NCBI GenBank assembly: GCA_042408195.1
Contig: JBHOQL010000045.1
Location: forward strand, 1 to 64,000
Reading direction: 5' to 3'
DNA: 64,000 nucleotides
Source: SpSt-600 sp042408195
GTDB lineage: Bacteria; Chloroflexota; Anaerolineae; SpSt-600
In this document: one piece after another, positions 8,893-17,058 of the stretch
How positions within the stretch are numbered: the stretch's first letter is position 1
Layout of the letters: every line of letters begins with the position of its first letter
Translations under genes and position numbers: made by a program
The notes under the pieces: model-generated
Told to the model about the DNA's origin: nothing
The model's input: only the letters and a program-made list of their open reading frames with translations
Database searches by the model: none

Positions 8893-9591
8893 ATGGTGGA
8901 AATTGAAGGCCTGGTGAAATCTTTCGGCCGCAGGGAAGTCTTGAGGGGGATCGATCTTAAAGTTGACAGAGGGGATTTCGCAATCATCATGGGACCCAAC
9001 GGGACCGGAAAGACCACCCTCCTCCGTCTAATAGCCACGGTCATAAAGCCAGATAGAGGACGGATAAAGGTCTGCGGTTTTCCCCTCCCGGAGAAAGCGC
9101 CTGAAGCCCGCAGTAAGATAGGATTTTTGACCCACAGCCCTTTCTTATACGATGAACTCACGGCCAGGGAAAACCTCCTCTTCCATGCCAGCCTTTTCTC
9201 AGTGCGAGAGCCAGAGAGGCGCGTTGCGGAACTCCTTGAACTGGTGGGCCTTGAGGGGAGAGCCGATGAGAGGGTGCGGACCTTTTCCCGGGGCATGCTT
9301 CAGAGACTTGCCATTGCCCGTGCCCTCCTCCACGACCCCCCTCTTCTGCTTTTAGATGAGCCCTTTACCGGCCTGGACCAGAGGGCTGCAGAAGTGCTCC
9401 TGGACCTGCTCAAGTATTTTCCTCAGGAAGGACGAGCAGTAATAATGACCACCCATCAGGCAGATGAAGCCCTTACCTTGGCTAACAGAATCCTCGTGCT
9501 GCACAAGGGAAAGTTTGTGGCTGAATTTACAGGTAAAGAGCTAAAGCCTGAAATTTTCCGTAAACAGTATTCGGAGTTGATATCCCGATAA
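8893..9591 (+). CDS. ABC transporter ATP-binding protein (CcmA-like)
   Basis: 232 residues with a complete nucleotide-binding domain: Walker A GPNGTGKTT, a Q-loop region in GFLTHSPFLYDELT, a signature replaced by FSRGMLQRLAIARAL, Walker B LLLLDEPFTGLD and the switch His in MTTHQ. The pattern is closest to CcmA/NatA-type exporters. No membrane partner lies beside it, so the permease must be elsewhere. It follows the hydrolase by 3 nt. Confidence 0.85.
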   Translation: MVEIEGLVKSFGRREVLRGIDLKVDRGDFAIIMGPNGTGKTTLLRLIATVIKPDRGRIKVCGFPLPEKAPEARSKIGFLTHSPFLYDELTARENLLFHASLFSVREPERRVAELLELVGLEGRADERVRTFSRGMLQRLAIARALLHDPPLLLLDEPFTGLDQRAAEVLLDLLKYFPQEGRAVIMTTHQADEALTLANRILVLHKGKFVAEFTGKELKPEIFRKQYSELISR

Positions 9592-9593
9592 CG

Positions 9594-9620
9594 AAAAAGG
9601 GCGGGCTCAATGCCCGCCCT
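9594..9620 (-). terminator. Intrinsic terminator of the aldehyde oxidoreductase gene
   Basis: A perfect 9-bp stem AGGGCGGGC/GCCCGCCCT (9598-9606 with 9612-9620), 5-nt loop, followed on the minus strand by TTTTT. The T-tract orientation assigns it to the minus-strand gene; it may also slow plus-strand transcripts. Confidence 0.85.
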
Positions 9621-9642
9621 GGTGTTCCCCCTTAGCGCCTAG

Positions 9643-11388
9643 TTAGAAGGCATAAACCTTGTCCAGCTCTTCATCCGGTACATCCCAGACCACATTGTGA
9701 GGCGGAAGCGGTTCATACTTCATGAATTCAGGCAAGCGGTCATGGGCCTTGGTGAACCCAGCAGCCTCGTTGAAGAGCCTCTCCTTCTTCAGGATTTCAA
9801 GCCCGTAGTTGGTTACATCTTCGGCCGTCCAGTTGGTACCGAGGACGCCGTTGCACTCCTCAATAAGGCCCTCAAAGCCGCTGGGGATGTCCAGAATTGC
9901 GAAAGCAATGAAGAGGCAGTGGCCGGTGGAGTCAATGAAAGCGGTGGTAGCCTGGAAGTTGCGGGAGAGCTCCGCCTTCCGGACATCGCGGGGGTCAACC
10001 TTGCCACCGACTCCGAGGACTTCCGGAGCTATGGTGTATCCGGAGGTGTGGTCGGCGCCCATGGTGGAGGTGGCGTAAGTGACACCAATGCCCTTTACAG
10101 CTCGAGGCTCATAAGCAGGCATGTTCTGACCCTTCACGCCAGGGATACGGTGCCAACCGAAGGCCATGCCAGTAAAAGCAGCGCCGTTGCCGATGATGCG
10201 GCCCAGAGGAGTGCCCTTGCGCACTTCCTCATCCAACAGGCGGATGGCTCCCTTCCAGTCACCAAAGGGCAGCAGCCCGGCGTCCATGGCCACCGCTATC
10301 GTGCCACCAGTTTCAATGGTGTCAAGGCCAAGGTCGTTGCAGAGCCAAGTCAGTTTGCCGATGGCATCTAGATTGTCAATCCCACAGTTGGCTCCCAGGG
10401 CCCAGGTGGTCTCGTATTCAATGCAGGAGACGATTTCCTTGCCCTGTTCATCGTAATAAGTGTTGGAGCACTGGATCACACAGCCGGGGTGGCAGGCGTG
10501 GTTGTAAAGCTCCTTGCCCAGGCGTTTCTTGTTGTTCTCAAAGATTGCCTCACCGGAGGTAGCAGCTGCGCCCTCAAAGCGACCCTCGCGGAAGTTGCGG
10601 GTGGGATAGGCACCGGCTTCATTTATGATGTTAACCAGGACGGCGGTGCCGTAGGTGTTGAGAGAACCCTTGGGCTTGGTGATATCATGGGTGCGAAGAG
10701 CCTCCAGGAGCTTCTTCCGGCCCTGCTCAAATAGATCGGGATTAGCAATCTCTACGCCTGGAGCTCCCTCATCGTCCACGATGATGAACTTCACGCCTTT
10801 GGAGCCGATGACGGCGCCAGCACCACCACGGCCGGCATAGCGGCTTGGCCTCCCTTCAATGTCGTTGAAGCAAACACCGGCCATGGCCATCCTCATCTCT
10901 CCGGCCACCCCTATGCTCATTACCCCGATCTTGCGGCCGAAACGCTCAAAGATTTTGGGGTAGACCTCGTAGAGGCTCTTGCCTACATACTCATCGGCCG
11001 GCTCAAACCTGACGCCGTCCTTAGAAATGTGGATGAGCCAGAATTTGCCAGGCTCCTTGGGGTAGCCCTCAATGATTACGCCTCTTATGCCCAAGCGAGC
11101 AAGACGCTGAGGCCACTCAGAGCCCGCATTGGTTTCCTTTATAGTACCGGTAAGGGGGGATTTTGTTCCAACGGAAACCCTACCGCTTGTGGGGGCATTA
11201 GTTCCAGTGACAATACCAGGAGCCAGGACTACTTTGTTATTGGGGCCAAGAGGATGGCAAGTAGGGTCAACTTCATCGCAGATTATTGCCGAAGTCAGGG
11301 CTCGTCCCGCCAGGTACTTGTACTTCTCGGGAAGGTCCTCAAACCTGGCGGTGAGGTCTGTCATGTTTATCCTGAGCAGCTTCGCCAT
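9643..11388 (-). CDS. Aldehyde:ferredoxin oxidoreductase family protein (tungsten/molybdopterin)
   Basis: 581 residues from the ATG at 11388, which follows AAGGAGG at a good distance; an in-frame start 11 codons upstream lacks one. These enzymes oxidise aldehydes to acids with ferredoxin, using a bis-pterin tungsten cofactor and one [4Fe-4S] cluster. Visible features are the N-terminal TNAPTSGRVSVGTKSPLTG region, RYAGRGGAGAVIGSKG, a cluster motif CHPGCVIQC (CxxxCxxxC rather than the common CxxCxxxC), and a late cysteine in STGHCLF. The C-terminal half is complete. The substrate is not predictable. It stands alone with its own promoter and terminator. Confidence 0.9.
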   Translation of the reverse strand: MAKLLRINMTDLTARFEDLPEKYKYLAGRALTSAIICDEVDPTCHPLGPNNKVVLAPGIVTGTNAPTSGRVSVGTKSPLTGTIKETNAGSEWPQRLARLGIRGVIIEGYPKEPGKFWLIHISKDGVRFEPADEYVGKSLYEVYPKIFERFGRKIGVMSIGVAGEMRMAMAGVCFNDIEGRPSRYAGRGGAGAVIGSKGVKFIIVDDEGAPGVEIANPDLFEQGRKKLLEALRTHDITKPKGSLNTYGTAVLVNIINEAGAYPTRNFREGRFEGAAATSGEAIFENNKKRLGKELYNHACHPGCVIQCSNTYYDEQGKEIVSCIEYETTWALGANCGIDNLDAIGKLTWLCNDLGLDTIETGGTIAVAMDAGLLPFGDWKGAIRLLDEEVRKGTPLGRIIGNGAAFTGMAFGWHRIPGVKGQNMPAYEPRAVKGIGVTYATSTMGADHTSGYTIAPEVLGVGGKVDPRDVRKAELSRNFQATTAFIDSTGHCLFIAFAILDIPSGFEGLIEECNGVLGTNWTAEDVTNYGLEILKKERLFNEAAGFTKAHDRLPEFMKYEPLPPHNVVWDVPDEELDKVYAF

Positions 11389-11426
11389 CTCTTTAACCTC
11401 CTTTGGTTTGGGGAACACCAATTAAA

Positions 11427-11455
11427 ATTATAAACTAAAAGGCACAAGAAGGCAA
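11427..11455 (-). promoter_or_regulatory. Promoter of the aldehyde oxidoreductase gene
   Basis: On the minus strand: TTGCCT (11450-11455), 17-nt spacer, TATAAT (11427-11432). The -10 is perfect and the -35 matches at 4 of 6. It sits about 40 nt upstream of the ATG. Confidence 0.55.
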
Positions 11456-11772
11456 ATGGAAAGCGCTCGCTGCCGGGAGAGCGCTACCATGCATAGGACA
11501 GCAGTGAAGGGCGGTACTTCCCTCCTGCAAAAAATGCGGGAAAAGCTCAGTAAGCTGAGAGGGAGAAAGATGAAGCAGACAACCCCCTTTCCACGGAACC
11601 CACCGCAAACGCAGAGCCCAAAGCGACCCTCAAGTCTCTGCGCCCAACAGATTAGCGCGACATCCAGATGGAGCTTTACTGGCTTAGTCCTTGCACATGG
11701 AATCTGGTTTTGCAGGAATGGAGCAAAAGCATTATCATTATGAGCAAAATACCGAAGCTAGGAGGAGATGAA
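11456..11772. other. Intergenic region with several inverted repeats
   Basis: About 300 bp between the divergent oxidoreductase promoter and the nitroreductase gene without a convincing gene. It holds a perfect 7-bp stem AGCGCTC/GAGCGCT with a 10-nt loop (around 11461-11484), and a 5-bp CTCAG/CTGAG hairpin near 11548-11561. It lies upstream of both flanking genes. It matched no riboswitch consensus I know (molybdenum cofactor, T-box and cobalamin were considered). Confidence 0.4.
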
Positions 11773-12294
11773 ATGGATTTTTGGGAAGTGATCGAAAAAA
11801 GACACAGCGTGAGGGATTTCCTTCCCGACGATGTTCCCGAGGAAGATGTGAGAAAGATCCTCCATGCCGCCATAAGGGCCCCTTCGGCAGGGAACAGGCA
11901 GCCCTGGCATTTCTACGTGGTCAGAGACCAGCAAGTTAAAAGGGGGCTCGCCCGGGCAGCTCTGAACCAAGAATTCGTAGCGAAGGCCCCTTTGGTAATT
12001 GTCGTTTGCGCTGACCCTGGAAGATCGGCAGCGAGGTACGGAAACCGGGGGGCGGAACTATACTGCCTCCAGGATACGGCCGCAGCCACCGAACACATCC
12101 TCTTGGCTGCTACGGCCCTTGGCTACGGGAGCTGTTGGGTCGGAGCTTTCAATGAAATGGAAGCGGCCGCAGTCCTCAAACTACCCCCCCACCTCCGCCC
12201 AGTGGCAATAATACCCATAGGGAAACCAGGTAAGGAATCGTTCGCCCGTACCCCGAGGCGCCCCATCGAAGAAGTATGCACCTTTATCCCGTAA
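11773..12294 (+). CDS. Nitroreductase family flavoprotein
   Basis: 173 residues starting at an ATG behind GGAGGAGA. The FMN-binding nitroreductase fold is shown by RHSVRDFLPDDVP, AAIRAPSAGNRQPWHFYVV and the later ALGYGSCWVGAFNE and PIGKPG. Such proteins reduce nitro groups, quinones or flavins with NAD(P)H, mostly as cytoplasmic homodimers. The physiological substrate is open. It precedes the HypE-like gene, which has its own promoter. Confidence 0.88.
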   Translation: MDFWEVIEKRHSVRDFLPDDVPEEDVRKILHAAIRAPSAGNRQPWHFYVVRDQQVKRGLARAALNQEFVAKAPLVIVVCADPGRSAARYGNRGAELYCLQDTAAATEHILLAATALGYGSCWVGAFNEMEAAAVLKLPPHLRPVAIIPIGKPGKESFARTPRRPIEEVCTFIP

Positions 12295-12308
12295 CCCTTA
12301 AGGCCCCA

Positions 12309-12337
12309 TTGCTCTCCCTTTCGGCTTGTGATATAAT
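12309..12337 (+). promoter_or_regulatory. Extended -10 promoter of the HypE-like/2-oxoacid oxidoreductase operon
   Basis: TATAAT at 12332-12337 preceded by TGA, giving an extended -10 (TGnTATAAT). A weak -35 TTGCTC lies at 12309-12314, 17 nt upstream. The start codon is 22 nt downstream, so the leader is very short and just includes AAGGAGGG. Confidence 0.55.
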
Positions 12338-12358
12338 CCCCTCCCAAGGAGGGAAGAC

Positions 12359-13369
12359 TTGAGAGTCCTCCCGGTGGGAAAACTGGATCCAGAACTTTTC
12401 CGTTACCTCCTGACTAAATATACCGCTCTGGACGAAAGGGTTGTGGTAGGAGCTCGTTTCGGGGAAGATGCTGCGGTCATTGATATGGGCGACCGCTACC
12501 TCGTAGTGAAAAGTGACCCTATAACCTTCGCCACCGATCTAATAGGCTGGTATGCGGTTAACGTAAACGCCAACGATGTGGCCTCAATGGGGGCAAGGCC
12601 AAGGTGGATGCTCTGCACTTTCCTCCTCCCCGAAGGGAAAACTACCCCGGACCTGGCCGAAACCCTCTTCGCCCAAACTGCTCAAGCTGCTCAAAGCCTT
12701 GGCATCGTTGTAATCGGTGGCCACACTGAAGTCACTTACGGCCTCGATAGGCCAATAGTGGTGGGACATATGCTGGGAGAGGTGAGCAAAGAAAAGCTCG
12801 TGACCTCTTCCGGAGCCCGTCCTGGAGATGATATTGTCCTGGTTAAAGGCATACCCATTGAGGGAACCTCAATCATTGCCAGGGAAAAGGGTCAGGAACT
12901 CCTTGCACGGGGCTACGATGAAGCTTTCATTGAAAGAGCAAAAACTTACCTTTTTGACCCGGGGATAAGCGTTGTGGAGGCTGCCCTCCTTGCAGTGGAG
13001 ACTGTTCCAGTCCACTCCATGCACGATCCCACTGAGGGGGGGATAGCGATGGGAATCTACGAACTGGCCGAGGCCTCAGAAGTGGGCTTTATTGTAAATG
13101 AGGAGGCCATTGAAGTCTTACCCGAGGGGCAAATCCTCTGCCGAGAGTTCGGCCTTGACCCCATGGGGACAATTGCTTCCGGAGCTTTGATTATTACCCT
13201 TGCCCCCGAGCACACCTCAGCCCTCATGGAAGCATTTCACAAGCGGGGCATAAAGAGCAGCATTATAGGCCGGATCCTGTCTCCTGAAGAGGGAAGGTGG
13301 ATCCAGAGAGGAGATGAGATCAGGCCTCTGGTCCCCTTCCCCCAGGACGAAATAACTAAGATTTTCTGA
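12359..13369 (+). CDS. HypE-like AIR-synthase-fold protein
   Basis: 336 residues with TTG start behind AAGGAGGGAA. It has the PurM/HypE two-domain fold: GARFGEDAAVIDMG, AVNVNANDVASMGARP, VIGGHTEVT and MHDPTEGGIAMGIYELAE. Unlike true HypE it ends in EITKIF with no terminal cysteine, so it cannot carry the thiocyanate group. COG0309-type paralogues of this kind occur in many anaerobes without assigned function. The next gene, a 2-oxoacid oxidoreductase beta subunit, starts 13 nt later, so it probably belongs to that operon. Confidence 0.8.
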   Translation: MRVLPVGKLDPELFRYLLTKYTALDERVVVGARFGEDAAVIDMGDRYLVVKSDPITFATDLIGWYAVNVNANDVASMGARPRWMLCTFLLPEGKTTPDLAETLFAQTAQAAQSLGIVVIGGHTEVTYGLDRPIVVGHMLGEVSKEKLVTSSGARPGDDIVLVKGIPIEGTSIIAREKGQELLARGYDEAFIERAKTYLFDPGISVVEAALLAVETVPVHSMHDPTEGGIAMGIYELAEASEVGFIVNEEAIEVLPEGQILCREFGLDPMGTIASGALIITLAPEHTSALMEAFHKRGIKSSIIGRILSPEEGRWIQRGDEIRPLVPFPQDEITKIF

Positions 13370-13382
13370 AAGGGGAAGAAAA

Positions 13383-14231
13383 ATGCACCGCGAGGAGCCA
13401 GTTGTCTATAAATACCTTAGGGCCAAGAAAAAGTTTCCTAACATCTGGTGTGCAGGGTGCGGTATAGGAATAGTAATGGGGGCCCTTGTCAGAGCCATTG
13501 ACCGGATAGGCCTTTCCAAAGATGAGGTAGCGGTGATTTCGGGTATAGGGTGCTCAGGGAGAATGACAGTCTACCTTGATTTCAACACCCTTCACACCAC
13601 TCACGGAAGAGCGCTGACCTTCGCCACTGGTCTCAAACTTGCCCGACCCGATCTCAAGGTAATTGTGGTTATGGGCGATGGCGACGCCCTGGCCATAGGA
13701 GGAAACCACTTCATTCACAGTTGCCGCCGCAATATCGATCTCACAGCCATTATCATTAACAATAGCGTTTATGGTATGACAGGAGGTCAGGTCGGGCCCA
13801 CTACCCCGCTGGGGGCGCTTTCCGCCACCACTCCCTATGGCAACCTGGAGCAACCCTTCAACATCCCCGAGCTCTCCATCGCTGCTGGAGCGAGCTTCGT
13901 GGCCAGGAGCACCGTTTACCACGCCGTTGAGCTGAGCCGCTTCATTGAGAAAGCCATCCTTAAAAAAGGCTTCGCAGTTGTGGAGGCCGTAAGTTATTGC
14001 CACACCCATTTCGGTCGGATGAACAATTTCCGCACCCCGGTGGAAATGATGCGCCTCCTCAAGGACATCGCTATACCCCTGAGCGAATATGAAAAACTCC
14101 CCCCGGAGCAGAGGCAGGGCAAAATAAGCAGGGGCATTTTCCTGGACAAGGAGGCACCCGAGTTCGTGGAAGAATATGAAAAGCTCATTGCCACTTTCGT
14201 GGCTTCAGGAGGGGACAATGGAACGCTTTGA
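13383..14231 (+). CDS. 2-oxoacid:ferredoxin oxidoreductase, beta subunit
   Basis: 282 residues with the thiamine-diphosphate domain. The N-terminal WCAGCGIG and IGCSGR cysteines are those of the beta-subunit [4Fe-4S] site. MGDGDALAIGGNH with the following INNSVYGMTGGQ is the TPP/Mg motif, and PTTPLGALSATTPYG is typical of 2-oxoglutarate-type enzymes (KorB). It would decarboxylate a 2-oxoacid to acyl-CoA and reduce ferredoxin, but needs an alpha subunit, which is not adjacent. Confidence 0.88.
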   Translation: MHREEPVVYKYLRAKKKFPNIWCAGCGIGIVMGALVRAIDRIGLSKDEVAVISGIGCSGRMTVYLDFNTLHTTHGRALTFATGLKLARPDLKVIVVMGDGDALAIGGNHFIHSCRRNIDLTAIIINNSVYGMTGGQVGPTTPLGALSATTPYGNLEQPFNIPELSIAAGASFVARSTVYHAVELSRFIEKAILKKGFAVVEAVSYCHTHFGRMNNFRTPVEMMRLLKDIAIPLSEYEKLPPEQRQGKISRGIFLDKEAPEFVEEYEKLIATFVASGGDNGTL

Positions 14232-14778
14232 AATAAAGCTCGCTGGTGAAGGAGGCCAGGGGCTGGTCCTGGCGGGCATAATCCTGGCTGAAGCCGCCGT
14301 AAGGGACAATAAAAACGTGGCTCAGACCCAATCCTATGGCCCAGAGGCCAGGGGAGGGGCTTCTTCATCGGAAGTGGTGATTTCTGATGGAGAAATCGAT
14401 TACCCCAAAGTAATCCAGGCCGATGTCCTTCTGGCCATGAGCCAAGAAGCTTGCGATAAGTTCTACTGCGAAGTCAAGAGGAATGGGCTCTTCATCGTTG
14501 ATTCGGTGAACGTCCACAGAATCCCAACGGCAGAAGCTATACAGGTTCCCATTACAGCCCTGGCTGAAGAGGTTACAGGGAAAAGGGTAACGGCCAGCAT
14601 TTTGGCATTGGGGATAATAGTTGGCCTTACCGGAGTGGTTTCCGAGGAAGCCATAAAAGGAGCGGTCATGGCACGGGTGCCAAAAGGCACAGAAGAGGTC
14701 AACCTTAAAGCCTTGGAGGCAGGAATAGCTAAGGGCAAGGAGCTAGCCTCTGCCAGAAAAAAAGGACGTGAGCACTGA
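14218..14778 (+). CDS. 2-oxoacid:ferredoxin oxidoreductase, gamma subunit
   Basis: 186 residues; ATG at 14218 overlaps the beta gene by 14 nt and follows AGGAGGGG. The fold shows GEGGQGLVLAG at the N-terminus, QSYGPEARGGASSSEVVIS and a later FIVDS strand, typical of KorC/PorG subunits that bind CoA. With the beta subunit it forms half of a Kor-type enzyme. No alpha or ferredoxin-like delta gene lies beside it. Confidence 0.88.
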   Translation: MERFEIKLAGEGGQGLVLAGIILAEAAVRDNKNVAQTQSYGPEARGGASSSEVVISDGEIDYPKVIQADVLLAMSQEACDKFYCEVKRNGLFIVDSVNVHRIPTAEAIQVPITALAEEVTGKRVTASILALGIIVGLTGVVSEEAIKGAVMARVPKGTEEVNLKALEAGIAKGKELASARKKGREH

Positions 14779-16195
14779 TAAACTCCTAAAGCAGATAATA
14801 GCCTTCATAAAGGAAAAGCACCCCGACGCCTACCTAGTCGGAGGATGCGTAAGGGACCGTCTTATGGGCAGAGAATGCAAAGATTTTGACTTTGTAGTAG
14901 CCCATGATGCCATTCCTCTGGGCCGGGAACTGGCTGAACGCTTCCGGGGTGGATTTGTGCTACTGGATGAGCAGAGGGACTTCTCCCGGGTAGTCTTCAA
15001 GGATTTCTACGTGGACCTGGCCCGTATCGTGGGCAAGGACATATTGGAAGACCTCAGCCACAGGGATTTCACCATTAACGCCATGGCAGTGCTCCTGGAC
15101 GATTGGGATAAGGACCCTATGCCGATCCTTGATCCCTTCGGAGGAAAGAGGGACTTGAAAGCGCGGACCATTCGGCGCCTTTCGCCTCTGTCCTTTCCGG
15201 AGGACCCGTGCCGCATTCTAAGAGCGGTCCGCCTTGCAGCCCAGCTTCGCTTTGAAATAGACCCACAGACGCTAAAGGAAATGGCCGAATACGCCTCGCT
15301 CTTATTTATGGTTTCGCGAGAGCGGCTCCGGGACGAATTTGCCCTCATCTTGGCCGAAAGGGATTCTTCCCGTTATGTAAAACTCTTGGATGAACTGGGA
15401 ATCCTCAAAGAACTAATTCCTGAACTGGAACGCCTCAGAGGCCTCCACCAAAGCTACCCCCACCACCTGGATGGCCTAAACCATACGTTGGAAACCCTCT
15501 CCTGGCTGGAGTGGCTCCTTGATGACCAAATTCTCTCGGCTCGCTTTGGAGGAATAAAAGAGTCTATCCTCAGGCACCTTAAGCGCCACGTTGCCGCCAA
15601 CAGGCACGCCTTGATAGTTCTTAAGATTGCCACCCTACTGCACGACCTTGGTAAACCCGATACCTTGACCGTTGATGATAAGGGCACGCACTTTTACGGA
15701 CACGAGAAGGAGGGAGCCACTATAGCGACCAGCGTAATGAAGAGACTACGTTTTTCATCAAGAGAGATTGAGGGAGTTTACACCATCGTCCTTAACCACA
15801 TGCGACCTGCCCTTTTGGCTCAGGAAGGGGTGCTCTCCAGGAGAGCGATCCACCGCTTTTGGCGCGATACAGGAGATTGGGGGGTGGAGACTTGCCTCCT
15901 CTCCCTTGCCGACCACCTGGCCACCTGGATGGAAGATTTAATCCCGGAGCGATGGGAAAGCCGGGTAAAGGTGGCGAAAGAACTGCTTACAGCCTATTTC
16001 AACCATCGGGAGGAGTTCCTGCCCAAGCCTCTGGTGCGGGGAGATGAGATAATAGAGGCTCTCGGTCTTAAACCCGGACCTACTGTGGGCACACTTCTCC
16101 GGTTAGTGCAAGAAGCTCAAGTGGAAGGGGAAGTCAAAACCAAGGAGGAAGCCATTGAACTGGCCAGAAGGGCGCTGGACTCCGGGGAGGTTTAG
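14768..16195 (+). CDS. CCA tRNA nucleotidyltransferase / poly(A) polymerase family with HD domain
   Basis: 475 residues from a GTG overlapping the previous gene by 11 nt. The class II nucleotidyltransferase head has YLVGGCVRDRLMG and KDFDFVV (the two-metal DxD), then INAMA, and the RILRAVRLAAQL RNA-binding segment. An HD phosphohydrolase domain follows (LLHDLGKP, HEKEGATIA). All five tRNA genes in this window lack an encoded CCA, so a CCA-adding activity is required. Bacterial poly(A) polymerase or an A-adding-only enzyme is the alternative. Confidence 0.88.
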   Translation: MSTDKLLKQIIAFIKEKHPDAYLVGGCVRDRLMGRECKDFDFVVAHDAIPLGRELAERFRGGFVLLDEQRDFSRVVFKDFYVDLARIVGKDILEDLSHRDFTINAMAVLLDDWDKDPMPILDPFGGKRDLKARTIRRLSPLSFPEDPCRILRAVRLAAQLRFEIDPQTLKEMAEYASLLFMVSRERLRDEFALILAERDSSRYVKLLDELGILKELIPELERLRGLHQSYPHHLDGLNHTLETLSWLEWLLDDQILSARFGGIKESILRHLKRHVAANRHALIVLKIATLLHDLGKPDTLTVDDKGTHFYGHEKEGATIATSVMKRLRFSSREIEGVYTIVLNHMRPALLAQEGVLSRRAIHRFWRDTGDWGVETCLLSLADHLATWMEDLIPERWESRVKVAKELLTAYFNHREEFLPKPLVRGDEIIEALGLKPGPTVGTLLRLVQEAQVEGEVKTKEEAIELARRALDSGEV

Positions 16196-16197
16196 CT

Positions 16198-16728
16198 TTG
16201 GGAGCTGTTGTCTTTGACCTGGAAACCATGCGTTCCCTGCAGGAGGTGGGTGGAAGACATAACCTTCACCGCCTTGGCCTTTCAGTGGCTGTTACTTACA
16301 ACGAGGATGAAAGCCTTTTTCGTTTCTATACAGAGGAAAACGTGGCCGAGCTGGTGGAGGAACTGAAGCGGGGCAACCCAGTGGTAGGGTTTAACGTCTA
16401 CCGGTTTGATTATCCCGTCCTTCAGGCGTATACTTCGTTCCCCTTGGAGAGCCTTCCCACTCTGGATATCCTTGAAGAGATTTACAAGAAGGCTGGATTT
16501 AAAGTTAGCCTTGACCATCTGGCCTGGGCTAACCTTGGTGTCACCAAAATGGGCGATGGAATGCTGGCCATTCGCCTCTGGCGCCAGGGGCGAATTGAAG
16601 AACTCTGGGAGTACTGCCGTAGGGATGTGGAAATAACCTGGCATCTTTACAACTTTGGCCGACGCAACAAGTACATCCTCTGTTTTGACCGGAAGTGGCG
16701 CGAAGTCAAGATCCCAGTTAACTGGTAA
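16198..16728 (+). CDS. RNase H-like 3'-5' exonuclease domain protein (YprB-like)
   Basis: 176 residues from a TTG 3 nt after the CCA gene. It has the DEDD ribonuclease H fold: D7 and E9 in VVFDLET, GFNVYRFDYPVL and a C-terminal YCRRDVEITWHLY with the last acidic residue. It resembles the YprB/RNase_H_2 proteins often found with helicase domains. Here it is free-standing. Single-strand DNA or RNA trimming is the likely activity; the substrate is unknown. Position between CCA and KptA genes suggests RNA. Confidence 0.75.
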   Translation: MGAVVFDLETMRSLQEVGGRHNLHRLGLSVAVTYNEDESLFRFYTEENVAELVEELKRGNPVVGFNVYRFDYPVLQAYTSFPLESLPTLDILEEIYKKAGFKVSLDHLAWANLGVTKMGDGMLAIRLWRQGRIEELWEYCRRDVEITWHLYNFGRRNKYILCFDRKWREVKIPVNW

Positions 16729-17058
16729 GGGAGCGGTCCGCACGATGAACAAATACAGGGGTTCATCCTCAGCATCCATCAAAAGGGGTCAAAGTCTTCA
16801 GAAACTCTATTCTACTTGCCTCTACAAACCGGGAGTGAGCCGCAGGGGTGGACAACTTGCCTCCGGTTTGATTTTCTGGACAAACACCACCTGCGCTTTT
16901 CGAGAAAGGGCTTCGTCCCCCCAGTTCCCGGCTCTGTCCACCACCGTAGGTCTTGAAGCTGCCTCAGCTTGCTTTCCGAAATTCTACATCCCAAAACTAT
17001 CGGCAGGTAAACCCTGTGTATGCTCCATCTACCCGGTTACAAGCGAGGAGAGAGAGGA
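16729..17058. other. 330-bp gap without a convincing gene
   Basis: A plus-strand frame from ATG 16745 runs to a TGA at 17062 that overlaps the kptA start, but its product is serine- and cysteine-rich without any recognisable pattern and has a poor ribosome site. Minus-strand frames are no better. I see no repeat, tRNA or terminator. It may be decayed sequence. Confidence 0.35.

Noticed and set aside
11458..11532. tRNA-like D-arm (GCTC ... GGGAGAGC) upstream of the nitroreductase
   Set aside because: No T arm (GGTTCRANNCC) or matching acceptor follows, and the anticodon stem does not pair; the match is explained by a simple inverted repeat.
11460..11600. T-box-like stretch on the minus strand (AGGGAAGTACCGCC)
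   Set aside because: It differs from AGGGTGGNACCGCG at key bases, has no specifier stem or terminator, and lies upstream of the mapped promoter of the aldehyde oxidoreductase gene.
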